From positions 1-30,011 of the forward strand of contig JAYODW010000052.1 of NCBI GenBank assembly GCA_038116745.1: DNA of 30,011 nucleotides, read 5' to 3'. This document shows, one piece after another, positions 14,839 to 22,903 of the stretch; positions within the stretch are counted from its first letter, which is position 1; each line of letters opens with the position of its first letter. The notes under the pieces are model-generated. The model was not told the DNA's origin. It did not search any database and saw nothing but the letters and a program-made list of their open reading frames with translations. The DNA is from JAYODW01 sp038116745. GTDB lineage: Bacteria > Pseudomonadota > Gammaproteobacteria > Ga0077536. Made by a program: the position numbers and the translations under genes.

Positions 14839-15987
14839 TCAGAAGGCATCGAGCGCATCAAGATCATCGATCGCGGTGGCCATACGACCAATGAAATGCA
14901 TGCAGGAATCACGCGGCTGCATCTCCGGTGCGTTAGGCGGCTGTCCCAGGGTTCCGGTCCACCACAGGAGCGCGCCGAACAGCTGCTGGCGGTAATGGGT
15001 GAATGCCTCAGCATAGGAGATCGCGGGCACGCCATGCTGCGCGAGCGCGTCGAGGTAGAGCCGCAGCAGGTCTTCCTCCCATGCCCGACGGTCATCCGGC
15101 TCCAGCGCCGTCGAGATGCAGTAAGCAACATCCCGTCCCCAGTGTCCCCGGCAAACGCACTGCCAGTCATTCAGGCCCATCTCTCCCGACGCCGCGATGT
15201 ACCAGTTCTTGAGATGAACGTCGGAGTGGATCACGGAGTGCGGCAGATCGCGATGCCGTAACGCCGAAGCCACGGTAGCGGGCCACACCTCCTCCTCGCG
15301 TTTCCACAGCCCCGCCGGGATAACCTCTTCCGCCATGCGGAACCCGCGTTTGCCCGCCTCTTCGAAACCATTCTCAGCAGTTGCCACGAAGGTGTCTTCC
15401 CAGGTGCGCAGGTACGGAAAGGCGGCGGCATTGCTTTGACCGAAATTCCTGGCGTGCATCTGAGCGAGCAGACGCATCTGACTCTCCGCGCGCGGGCGAT
15501 CCATCGGTTCATCATGTCGACAGAAGGTTGCCTGCCCCGTCATATCTTCCAGAATGATGATCGAATTGAAGGTATGCGGATTGAAGTTGGTGAACAGACA
15601 GACCGGCGCCTCAATGCCGAGAAGGTCTCGCAGGTGACGATAGAAATTCACCTCGCCCTCAACAAAACCGTTCAGGGCAAGCTGGAAGCGGCTCTTCAGC
15701 GTATGGGTCGACTTGCAGAATACCGAGGCCGGTAATCCCGCAGCCTGCCCCGCGGCGTTGTATTCGAGGGTAATCCGGCGCCGGCTCGAAGTGCCCTCGT
15801 CCGCCGGCCCCAGCGTCAGACCGGTAACGGCAGCCGCCGGGTACGCTCGGCATAGAACCAGGGTCAGCCATTCAGGTGAAATGGTTTCATAGCCCAGCGG
15901 AATGTCTTCCGCGGTCAGCGGGACGGGATGCGCGCGCTGCTCTTCGGCAACGCGCGCCTCGAGCATGGCAAATGTCTGGTCACTCAT
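14839..15987 (-). CDS. APH/ecdysteroid-kinase-like small-molecule phosphotransferase
   Basis: This 382-residue protein has a bacterial APH-type kinase fold. Seen: the ATP-binding lysine VFCK (K92), the helix glutamate EGEVNFYRHL (E112), hinge SIIILEDM, the catalytic loop HSDVHLKN (H254, D256, N261), and the metal-binding LNDWQ (D274). The VIHSDVHLKNW and NDWQ spacing resembles EcKinase/DUF1679 and ACAD10/11-like kinases rather than antibiotic kinases. ATG 15985-15987 has GGAGGAAG upstream. It lies between the acyl-CoA ligase and the BVMO, so phosphorylation of a hydroxylated acyl or terpenoid intermediate is plausible. Resistance to an aminoglycoside is unlikely in this setting. The substrate is unknown. 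Confidence 0.85.
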   Translation of the reverse strand: MSDQTFAMLEARVAEEQRAHPVPLTAEDIPLGYETISPEWLTLVLCRAYPAAAVTGLTLGPADEGTSSRRRITLEYNAAGQAAGLPASVFCKSTHTLKSRFQLALNGFVEGEVNFYRHLRDLLGIEAPVCLFTNFNPHTFNSIIILEDMTGQATFCRHDEPMDRPRAESQMRLLAQMHARNFGQSNAAAFPYLRTWEDTFVATAENGFEEAGKRGFRMAEEVIPAGLWKREEEVWPATVASALRHRDLPHSVIHSDVHLKNWYIAASGEMGLNDWQCVCRGHWGRDVAYCISTALEPDDRRAWEEDLLRLYLDALAQHGVPAISYAEAFTHYRQQLFGALLWWTGTLGQPPNAPEMQPRDSCMHFIGRMATAIDDLDALDAF

Positions 15988-16019
15988 TGCAGTTCTTCCT
16001 CCGGCTGCCGGACGCAACG

Positions 16020-17672
16020 TTAATCCTGCGCGGCGAGCGCCTGCCGGATTTTGTATTTCAGGATCTTGCCTCCGACCGTGGTTGGAAACTCGTCCATTAC
16101 GACCACACGTTTCGGCGTCTCAAAGCCCGCCAGGCGCTCCCGGGCAAACGCGATCAGCGCTTCGCTGTCGATAGTTGTCCCGGCGCGCGGGATGACACAA
16201 GCCGTCACTGCCTCACCCCAGCGTTCGTCAGCGACGCCAACCACTGCTGCGCGCTCCACCGTCGGATGCTGCTGCAGCACGGCCTCGACCCTGATGGTGG
16301 ACACATTTTCCCCGCCTGATTTGACGATGTCCTTGTAGCGGTCAACCATCAGACGCACTTCGTCATCGTGATAGGCAAAACTGTCACCAGAGTGAAACCA
16401 GCCACCCGCCAGCGCCTCCTCGGTCGCTTTGGCGTCGCGGTAGTAACCGGAAAACATCGCCGGCGAGCGATAGACCGCTTCACCGGCCACGCCCTGCTGA
16501 CCACGCAGATCCTGTCCCTGCTCGTCCCATACGGTGGCTGCCATAATCGGACTCGGCTTGCCCACGTGATTGGACGCCGGTGCTTCACGCAGATACATAT
16601 CGAGGTGCTGGTCGATATGAAAGCGATGGCAGGCCACAGCCTCTGTCTGACCGCAGATCTCGTAAACCTTGACCTCAGGCGCGCACAGTCGTCGAAACGC
16701 CGCCAGCGAGCCGGGAGACAGCGGCGCCCAGCCGAACCACATGGTGGTGATCCCGCTCAGGTCGTAGGCAAACGGACGCTCCTCGACGGCGCGGATCAGA
16801 CTTTCCACGAACTGCGGGGAACCGCCGAACAGGCAGGTCACCCGCTCTCTCGTGCAGGTTTCCGCCATCACCGGGCCTTCAGGCTTGCGCCCCATGATGG
16901 CGGTGCCTCCCGCCAGCAGGGGTGCGAACAGGCAAACGTGATCACCGATGTGAAACACCATCGGCGTAAAAGTCGCCTGGCGGATATCGGACTCAAAATT
17001 CAGGCCACGCGCCATGGTCAGGATATGGCTGTAGGCCGTCATGTAGGTATAGGTGTGCGAGATCATGACCGCCTTCGGGCGCGCTGTGGTCCCGGACGTG
17101 AACAGCACCTCCCACACATCGTCACCATGAATGCGGACCTCAGGCTCCGTCGACGCCTGCGCGGCAATGAAGTCCTCGAGCGCAGGCGCCGCACCGCCGG
17201 CCGTCCCGCCGATAGCCATCAGAGGTCTGATGCCGGCCGCGCTGATGTGACTATTGAGCTTGTTCCAGTGCGCCTCATCGACGACTGCCAGCTGAGCGTC
17301 TACATGCGCGAGGGTTTCCACGATCACGTCCGGCGCCATCATGACGTTGACGGGCGCGGCGACCATGCCCGCCTTGGCAATACCTATCTTGGTCAGCCAG
17401 GCTTCATTCGAGTTGTCGCAGAACATGGCAATGCGCGTGGCCGGCGCCAGGTCAAGCGCGAGCAGCCCGTTTGCCACCCGGTTGATGATGCTATCGGCCT
17501 GCCGATAGGTCAGACGCTGATAGTCCGGATTAATCGTGGCGTCATTGGTGCAGATCAGGGCGACCTTGTCCGGATCACTCCAGGTCACCCGCTCGATAAT
17601 GTCGCCGACCGAAACCCGGTTCCAGCGATCGTCGTTGCGACGATTGCGAAAATTCTCGACATCTAAAACCAT
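16020..17672 (-). CDS. Acyl-CoA synthetase (AMP-binding family)
   Basis: This 550-residue adenylate-forming ligase activates a carboxylic acid as its AMP ester and then its CoA thioester. Motifs: P-loop-like LFTSGTTARPK (190-200), YEICGQTEA (A5), WFHSGD (A7), VDRYKDIVKSGGENVS (A8 hinge), and C-terminal VGGKILK with the catalytic lysine K536. There is no signal peptide or carrier domain. The start MVLDVENFRNRR follows a G-rich ribosome-binding site. It is the first gene of the minus-strand run toward the GST. A fatty, aryl or terpenoid acid could be the substrate; the sequence alone does not tell. Confidence 0.93.
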   Translation of the reverse strand: MVLDVENFRNRRNDDRWNRVSVGDIIERVTWSDPDKVALICTNDATINPDYQRLTYRQADSIINRVANGLLALDLAPATRIAMFCDNSNEAWLTKIGIAKAGMVAAPVNVMMAPDVIVETLAHVDAQLAVVDEAHWNKLNSHISAAGIRPLMAIGGTAGGAAPALEDFIAAQASTEPEVRIHGDDVWEVLFTSGTTARPKAVMISHTYTYMTAYSHILTMARGLNFESDIRQATFTPMVFHIGDHVCLFAPLLAGGTAIMGRKPEGPVMAETCTRERVTCLFGGSPQFVESLIRAVEERPFAYDLSGITTMWFGWAPLSPGSLAAFRRLCAPEVKVYEICGQTEAVACHRFHIDQHLDMYLREAPASNHVGKPSPIMAATVWDEQGQDLRGQQGVAGEAVYRSPAMFSGYYRDAKATEEALAGGWFHSGDSFAYHDDEVRLMVDRYKDIVKSGGENVSTIRVEAVLQQHPTVERAAVVGVADERWGEAVTACVIPRAGTTIDSEALIAFARERLAGFETPKRVVVMDEFPTTVGGKILKYKIRQALAAQD

Positions 17673-17829
17673 ACTTCCCCCCTGTTCGGTAGATACCCGC
17701 AGACGGCACCCTGTCGCAGGAGTTTACTCAAAGCGCTGCTTTTCAGCTGGTTGCGCTACAGCCGGCAGGCCGGCATTTGCCCGTAGAATATCCGGCGTCA
17801 CCCAGTTCAACGGCAGAAGGGCGCACAGC

Positions 17830-18675
17830 ATGCTGATCGCGCAGATCACCGATACCCACATTCAGATGCCGGGCGGCAGCATCGATGCCAACTATCGAAC
17901 GGCCGAGCATCTAGCCCGTGCCGTGGCGCATCTGAACACGCTGCAGCCACAACCGGATGTCGTGCTGCACACGGGCGATACCGTCGAGGAGGGCACAGAG
18001 GCTGAGTACGGACTGCTGCGCGAGCTCCTCTCCGAGCTGTCCGCGCCGGTTTACGTCATCCCGGGTAATCACGACCACCGCGCGCGCATGCGGGCCGCCT
18101 TTACGGGCGACGACTACCTGCCTGAAAACGGATTCCTGCATTACGCCATCGAACACTGGCCGCTGCGCCTGATCGGCCTCGATACCCAGGTCGAAGGGGC
18201 TTCGCACGGCGAATTATGTGGAGAGCGCCTGTCCTGGCTTGCGCACACCCTGGACAGCTCGCCAGAGCGCCCGACCGTGATTTTCATGCACCACCCGCCT
18301 TTCCGCAGCGGCCACACGCTCATGGACAGCATGGGTCTCCTGGAGCCGGGCCCGTTTGCGGAGATCGTCAAAACCCACTCTCAGATACGACATATTCTCT
18401 GCGGGCACATGCATCAGCCGCTGGTGTCTTCGTTCAGCGGGGCGGTCACGACCGTCAGTCCATCGACCGCGCATCAGATCGCGCTGGACCTTGGACCAAC
18501 ACCAGGCATGGCGGTGTGCATGGAAAACCCGGCCGTGACCCTGCTTCAGTGGGATGCTGAGGCAGACGCGCTGGTCCACTACCTGAGCTATACAGAAGGC
18601 CGTCCCCGGCACGTCGTCCATGACGGCCTGGGCTGGTGCGGATCGTCCACACTCCCACCTGGCTTCCATCGCTGA
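17830..18675 (+). CDS. Class III phosphodiesterase-like metallophosphoesterase (CpdA/GpdQ type)
   Basis: This 281-residue protein reads LIAQITDTHIQ (D8, H10), VVLHTGD (D50), VIPGNHD (GNH 79-81), FMHHPPF and CGHMH. That order is typical of CpdA/Rv0805-like cyclic-nucleotide and glycerophosphodiester phosphodiesterases. ATG 17830 has GAAGGG upstream; earlier in-frame codons are not conserved. It is divergent from the acyl-CoA ligase gene and shares the 157-base gap with it. It converges on the first LDI-like gene. It could hydrolyse a cyclic nucleotide or a phosphodiester made in the same pathway. Confidence 0.88.
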   Translation: MLIAQITDTHIQMPGGSIDANYRTAEHLARAVAHLNTLQPQPDVVLHTGDTVEEGTEAEYGLLRELLSELSAPVYVIPGNHDHRARMRAAFTGDDYLPENGFLHYAIEHWPLRLIGLDTQVEGASHGELCGERLSWLAHTLDSSPERPTVIFMHHPPFRSGHTLMDSMGLLEPGPFAEIVKTHSQIRHILCGHMHQPLVSSFSGAVTTVSPSTAHQIALDLGPTPGMAVCMENPAVTLLQWDAEADALVHYLSYTEGRPRHVVHDGLGWCGSSTLPPGFHR

Positions 18676-18691
18676 GGGGCGTTACAGCCCC
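18676..18691. terminator. Short hairpin between convergent genes
   Basis: GGGGC (18676-18680), loop GTTACA, GCCCC (18687-18691) directly after the phosphodiesterase stop. There is no T-run on either side. It is a possible weak or Rho-aided end for the two convergent transcripts. Confidence 0.3.
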
Positions 18692-18708
18692 ACAGGGCGA
18701 TGCCCGGA

Positions 18709-20652
18709 CTACTGCGGGCTCACCGTCAGCCGCAGACGCTCGGTCAGCTCGATATCGAATTTCAGGCAACCGTGCGCATCCGCCTGCATGGCTCGTTCGC
18801 CCTGACCGTCAGCCAGCCGGTAGGTGCGTCCGGGCGCGAGGCGCTCCAGGCCCAGCGTCTGCCGGGTCGCCCCGCTGCCAGGAAAGAGCACCAGCTCCAG
18901 GCTTTCTCCGTCCGGACTGAAAGCTTTTGCCACCAGCACATCCGGGTAGCTGGCCTCCGCAAGCAGCGGCCCCTGCCGGGTCGACTCCGGTGGCGCCGAG
19001 GTAAACGTGTTGCGGTAGTCACTGGTGCCGAGCAGCTTGGCTTCTACCGCCCAGGCATTGGCCATGCCGGAGGCATCCGCGTAGTAGGCCACACCGTCCT
19101 CCTCGACGAGACCACAGTCCTGATCCATGGAGCGCAGCGCAGCCTCCGCCAGCTCATGATCGCCGAACTCGCGCCCGCAGATCGCGACAGCGGCGTAGGC
19201 GAACAGCATGCCCGGGCGATAATGTCCGACATCGATGGTGTCGAGAAAGGACATGGCCTCACGCGGGATGGTGAGGCGCGGCCGTCCTTCGCTGTCGGTG
19301 GCCAGACAGTAGCCCAGCTCTTTCCGCCCCACAGCCCACAGACGCCGGCCGAGCGCGCTTGAGAAGATATTGGCGAAAAAAGCGAAACCCGCTTCCGAGG
19401 CAAAGATCGACAGTGCGTGCCCGGTCCAATAGGAACGCAGGCCTACGATGGACGCCTTCTCGTCGATGAATTCGCGCTCCAGATATTCGAACCAGCGCGG
19501 CAGCACCCGCTGCACATGCTGAGTGCCGAACACCGTGTCATGCGCGGCAAGCGAACTCATGCCGTACATGTTGCACACCGGATAAACCCAGTTAGGTTCG
19601 CAGGGAAACAGGCAGAAATCTGAGCGGTCGAAATTCTGCAGCACCGAATCTGCAATCGTATGCGCACTGTGCGGGTAGCTGGTCCGCTCGTTGAGCCGGA
19701 AGGTGAGACTGCCCGGCGCTGCGTAACGGCGGTCGCCGCTGGCATTCATATAGCCGTTGACCTGCAGCCCGAGATAGCCCGTGAGCATCACGTTGTCCTT
19801 CGCCGCCGGGTCGAAGTTACTGAAATTCAAATGCCCCCACATCGACTCCAGCACCCAGTAGTCCCAGACCTTCGGGTCGAGGTAGGTCTCAATCAGGTTG
19901 CGTTGCGCCTGGCCCAGGTAGCCGGAGAAATTCGGGGCGTAGTGTCTCTGCGCGATCGCCAGCGCGTAGCCCAGGTGATTGATCTGATAACGAATAGCGG
20001 CAGGCTGAAACTGGTCGATGATGGTGTAACCCGCATACTCCCCGATCGGCTGCAGCGCTCGGTCGTAGACGTAGCGCAGCGCTTTCAGCTGATCCGGCGA
20101 CAGCTCGCGGGCGCCCTCCTCCGCGACGCTCTGCGTACGCTCGTTGACCTCAGCACGTGAGGTCTCGAAAAAGCCCTGACGCTGGGCATAAGTCGCCCGG
20201 TCACGCAGCGTCCGCTGGTATCCCTTGTAGTAAAAAAAAGCCAGCACCAGACCGGCGGCGGCCGGAGTAACCCAGGCTGCTGGTGCCCACGTATCGGGGC
20301 CGGCGAACGCGGCCGCCACGAGCGCCATGCCGAACCACACACCGAGAGGCGCGACGACCATACCGGCCCAGAACCAGGCGATGCAGGCCAGCCACATGAG
20401 CCCGAGCGTGAACGGCACCATCAACAGCCAAGCCCCGCCCCACGACACGAAACCGCCGCCCGGCAGAATCAAGCCGAGGCCGGCTGCCTGCCAGCCAGGC
20501 GACAAAGTCAGCCAACCGGGCAGCAGCCCTAACAGCAGCAGGGTCGCATAGACCACCAGGTTGCGCCGCTGCCGCGCAGCGGTAACCGGTCCCGTGCTCG
20601 CCCCGGGCAGCGCACCGAAATGGCCAAGCACATCGTTTTCAATCACTGACAT
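18709..20652 (-). CDS. Membrane-anchored linalool dehydratase/isomerase-like protein, copy 1
   Basis: This 647-residue protein has several membrane helices at residues about 30-140 (first NLVVYATLLLLGLLPGWLTL), a linker, an LDI-like alpha-barrel domain from about residue 185, and a small beta-rich tail after about 565. Evidence for LDI: CEPNWVYPVCN carries two cysteines nine apart (C351, C360), as in the Castellaniella defragrans LDI pair C171/C180. IRY (Y222) fits Y66, VYD (D197) fits D39, and DNVMLTGY (M289) fits the M-x3-H129 segment, but the histidine is Tyr here (Y293). The known enzyme dehydrates or isomerises tertiary allylic alcohols and is soluble and periplasmic; membrane helices are an addition. 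ATG 20650-20652 follows AAGGGGGAT. It is the last gene of a five-gene run. LDI-type dehydration is possible; the activity is unproven. Confidence 0.85.
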   Translation of the reverse strand: MSVIENDVLGHFGALPGASTGPVTAARQRRNLVVYATLLLLGLLPGWLTLSPGWQAAGLGLILPGGGFVSWGGAWLLMVPFTLGLMWLACIAWFWAGMVVAPLGVWFGMALVAAAFAGPDTWAPAAWVTPAAAGLVLAFFYYKGYQRTLRDRATYAQRQGFFETSRAEVNERTQSVAEEGARELSPDQLKALRYVYDRALQPIGEYAGYTIIDQFQPAAIRYQINHLGYALAIAQRHYAPNFSGYLGQAQRNLIETYLDPKVWDYWVLESMWGHLNFSNFDPAAKDNVMLTGYLGLQVNGYMNASGDRRYAAPGSLTFRLNERTSYPHSAHTIADSVLQNFDRSDFCLFPCEPNWVYPVCNMYGMSSLAAHDTVFGTQHVQRVLPRWFEYLEREFIDEKASIVGLRSYWTGHALSIFASEAGFAFFANIFSSALGRRLWAVGRKELGYCLATDSEGRPRLTIPREAMSFLDTIDVGHYRPGMLFAYAAVAICGREFGDHELAEAALRSMDQDCGLVEEDGVAYYADASGMANAWAVEAKLLGTSDYRNTFTSAPPESTRQGPLLAEASYPDVLVAKAFSPDGESLELVLFPGSGATRQTLGLERLAPGRTYRLADGQGERAMQADAHGCLKFDIELTERLRLTVSPQ

Positions 20653-20699
20653 GAAGCTATCCCCCTTCAGCTGCGCGGCGCAGACGCCTGAGATACGTC

Positions 20700-21017
20700 C
20701 TAATCCCGAGCGACACCCCGGCACAGGTCCCAGGCCGTTCCGGTCACGTCGTACACCGCCATCCGGGCTTCATTGACCAGATGCACCCGATGATTGAACA
20801 CGTAGGCGCCTGCTGCACCGGCCTCAAGTGCCAGGGCCACCAGCACGGCACCGCGTACCGCCGGCCGCCGGAAAAAATCGATCGCGTTGGCTGCCGCCAC
20901 CCCGAGGGAGCGAGGCGCTTTACGCTGGCGCTCTGCGATGCCGAGCCATGATTTGAGGCGCCGCCACAGGGCAATCAGCTGCCAGGCCAGCGCCAGCGCG
21001 ACGACGCAGCAGGTCAT
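20700..21017 (-). CDS. Small two-helix membrane protein in the LDI-like operon
   Basis: This 105-residue protein has a first helix at residues about 1-17 (MTCCVVALALAWQLIAL), a basic cytoplasmic loop (WRRLKSWLGIAERQRKAPR), a second helix at about 54-74 (VRGAVLVALALEAGAAGAYVF), and a C-terminal stretch HRVHLVNEARMAVYDVTG. ATG 21015-21017 lies 30 bases after the cupin stop, and the gene ends 47 bases before LDI-like copy 1. I do not recognise a family. Its position suggests a membrane partner of the LDI-like proteins or of the reductase. The copy 2 gene has no such neighbour on its own side. Confidence 0.6.
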   Translation of the reverse strand: MTCCVVALALAWQLIALWRRLKSWLGIAERQRKAPRSLGVAAANAIDFFRRPAVRGAVLVALALEAGAAGAYVFNHRVHLVNEARMAVYDVTGTAWDLCRGVARD

Positions 21018-21047
21018 GGCTCAATGCGTCCCGGCGCCGGCACGCGC

Positions 21048-21485
21048 TCAGTTCATGATGTCCGCGAAATCGGACAAGGTGTAGCGCGCGATGACCTCGC
21101 CCTGTTCGTCCATGAACTCTGCCATCAGGTCAGAGCTGCCGCGCTGAGATACATAAGCCATCGCGCCATCCGGACCGGTGAGCTCCTCATGCACATCGCC
21201 AACCGGCTGGTAGCAGAAATCGCCGACCTTGAATTCGCAGCCCGTCGTCGCGTTGGTCACGCTGCCCTGCAAAATGAATATGTAGGCCTCCGCATAGTGA
21301 CGATGCAGTCCGGTGGTGTGACCCGCCTGGGTGCGAGCCAGATACTCGACGCTGTGATTATCCGGATCGATGGCCAGCACCTTGACCTGGATGCCGGGGC
21401 CGCAGTCACACCAGCCGGCCTCAGATGCGGCGCCGGCAATCACGCGGACATTAGGTTGGCTGACTTCTTTCATGACGGCGGACAT
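21048..21485 (-). CDS. Single-domain cupin (ChrR / dihydroxyacetophenone-dioxygenase-like)
   Basis: This 145-residue protein has a metal-binding cupin motif 1 GLHRHYAEAYIFILQGSV (two His and a Glu in the usual spacing) and motif 2 GDFCYQPVGDVHEEL with the third His. ATG 21483-21485 has AGGAG 7 bases upstream. An earlier in-frame start would add a basic, non-conserved stretch. Cupins of this kind are mononuclear metal dioxygenases, isomerases or binding proteins. It sits between the aldo/keto reductase and the small membrane protein in the same direction, so it probably belongs to the LDI-like operon. No signal peptide is seen, so it would be cytoplasmic, unlike the Tat-exported reductase. Confidence 0.82.
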   Translation of the reverse strand: MSAVMKEVSQPNVRVIAGAASEAGWCDCGPGIQVKVLAIDPDNHSVEYLARTQAGHTTGLHRHYAEAYIFILQGSVTNATTGCEFKVGDFCYQPVGDVHEELTGPDGAMAYVSQRGSSDLMAEFMDEQGEVIARYTLSDFADIMN

Positions 21486-21647
21486 AGTCGAACTCCTGCA
21501 TTGGACACGGCGCGGGTGAGTGCGGTCTGACCCTCGCGACTTGAGGATCATCCCGGTAGTTCTGCTCGACCTTAACAGTCGTCTTCGAAAAGGAACCAGA
21601 TCGAGCGGGTGACAACTACTGTTACTTTCATGCCACGGCCGACGCGC

Positions 21648-22868
21648 TCAGGACAGCAGCGCATGGGTTGAACCACACAGGTGCTCAATGCGGATACCGT
21701 GCGGACAGGCACCCTGGCAGGGCTTTCCCGAGCAGTCCGCGCAGGCCGACGCGTTCACCCCCAGCGCACCATAGGACTCGCGCGCAAACGCCAGGTCACC
21801 GTAGTCGGTGGCGTACATGCGCGTGCGCAGCACGTCGGCAATATCAACCCCGTTGGGACAGGCCCCTTCGCATTCCTGACAGGCATGCTTGCAGTAGCTC
21901 GCGCCGTTCAGCGCGGCGTACTTGAACAGCAGCTCAACATCGCCCGCAGCGAGCGCGCTCGCGCCGGAAGCGCCGAGGTATTCGTTAATTTGCTCAATGC
22001 TGGTCATGGAGATAATCAGCGCATCGACATCCGGATTAGACAGGACCCAGCGGAACGCCGCCTGGGCGTAGGTGCTGTCGGTTCGCGTCTCAAAGGGACG
22101 CATATCGTTCAAACGAGCGCCCATCAGCGTTTTCATGGCTACCACCCCGACACCCTGGCTCTTTGCCCGGGCCAGCACACGGGGCAGGTCCGGCTGCCGC
22201 GCCACAAAATTGAACGAGCGGGTGAAGCGGGCGTAGAACTCAGGATCCTGGCCGAAGTTATAGGCACACAGGATGACGTCGACCATGTCCTGGTCAAGCG
22301 CATAGTCAAGACACTCCACCAGATGTCCTGCGTGGCCGGACATACCGACGAAACGGATCTTGCCCTGCTGCCGCGCCTGCTCGACGAACGCATGCCATTC
22401 CGGACTTTTCAGACGCTCAACGTCATTCACGGCGTGGGCCATGTAAATATCGATGTAGTCCGTGCGCAGGCGCTTCAGGGATTCGTCGAGATGCACCATC
22501 ATCTGAGCCGCACTCCACGCGGCGGTCCCCTCGACCTTGGAGACCAGCACTACCTTGTCGCGCTGCCCGGCGAGAACATTGCCGAGGACCGTTTCGGAGT
22601 TTCCACCGGTATAACCGTAGGCGGAATCGAAATAATTAATCCCGCAATCGAGCGCGTGGCGCACCAGATCTTCCTGCCCCATACGCAAACGACTCGCGCC
22701 GAAGGAGATATCGGAAACCTCGAGTCCGGTCCGGCCCAGCCTGCGATAGCTCGTCACCCGCGCACGCGCGCCACTCCCCGCCATCGCCGGCGCGCTGATT
22801 CCTGGCGCCAGCCCCGCGGCCAGCCCGAGCTTCAGGAACTGACGCCGGCTGCGTGGTTGTTCAGACAT
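21648..22868 (-). CDS. Tat-exported aldo/keto reductase with C-terminal double 4Fe-4S motifs
   Basis: This 406-residue protein starts with a twin-arginine signal (SRRQFLK at 7-13, then a hydrophobic Ala/Gly-rich stretch to about residue 30). An aldo/keto reductase barrel follows with the tetrad D81, Y86 (DSAYGY), K111 (VLVSK) and H145 (YMAH). After about residue 320 come two cysteine clusters: C326, C330, C333, C337 (CKHACQECEGACPNG) and C376, C379, C384, C388 (CADCSGKPCQGACPHG), each suited to a 4Fe-4S cluster. The related cytoplasmic AKR-ferredoxin family is known; export by Tat implies that the cofactors are loaded before export. ATG 22866-22868 follows GGAAGG. It lies 35 bases after LDI-like copy 2. 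It may move electrons to or from the membrane and reduce or oxidise the product of the LDI-like proteins. This is an inference. Confidence 0.92.
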   Translation of the reverse strand: MSEQPRSRRQFLKLGLAAGLAPGISAPAMAGSGARARVTSYRRLGRTGLEVSDISFGASRLRMGQEDLVRHALDCGINYFDSAYGYTGGNSETVLGNVLAGQRDKVVLVSKVEGTAAWSAAQMMVHLDESLKRLRTDYIDIYMAHAVNDVERLKSPEWHAFVEQARQQGKIRFVGMSGHAGHLVECLDYALDQDMVDVILCAYNFGQDPEFYARFTRSFNFVARQPDLPRVLARAKSQGVGVVAMKTLMGARLNDMRPFETRTDSTYAQAAFRWVLSNPDVDALIISMTSIEQINEYLGASGASALAAGDVELLFKYAALNGASYCKHACQECEGACPNGVDIADVLRTRMYATDYGDLAFARESYGALGVNASACADCSGKPCQGACPHGIRIEHLCGSTHALLS

Positions 22869-22903
22869 CGTCAAGCCTTCCGAAATATGCGTTTACCCAA
22901 GGT

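Noticed and set aside
16368..17666. Plus-strand ORF of 432 codons opposite the acyl-CoA ligase
   Set aside because: Antisense shadow with no motif; the minus strand has all the adenylation motifs.
17536..17829. 98-residue N-terminal extension of the phosphodiesterase
   Set aside because: It overlaps the divergent acyl-CoA ligase start and has no conserved features; ATG 17830 starts directly at the first phosphoesterase strand.
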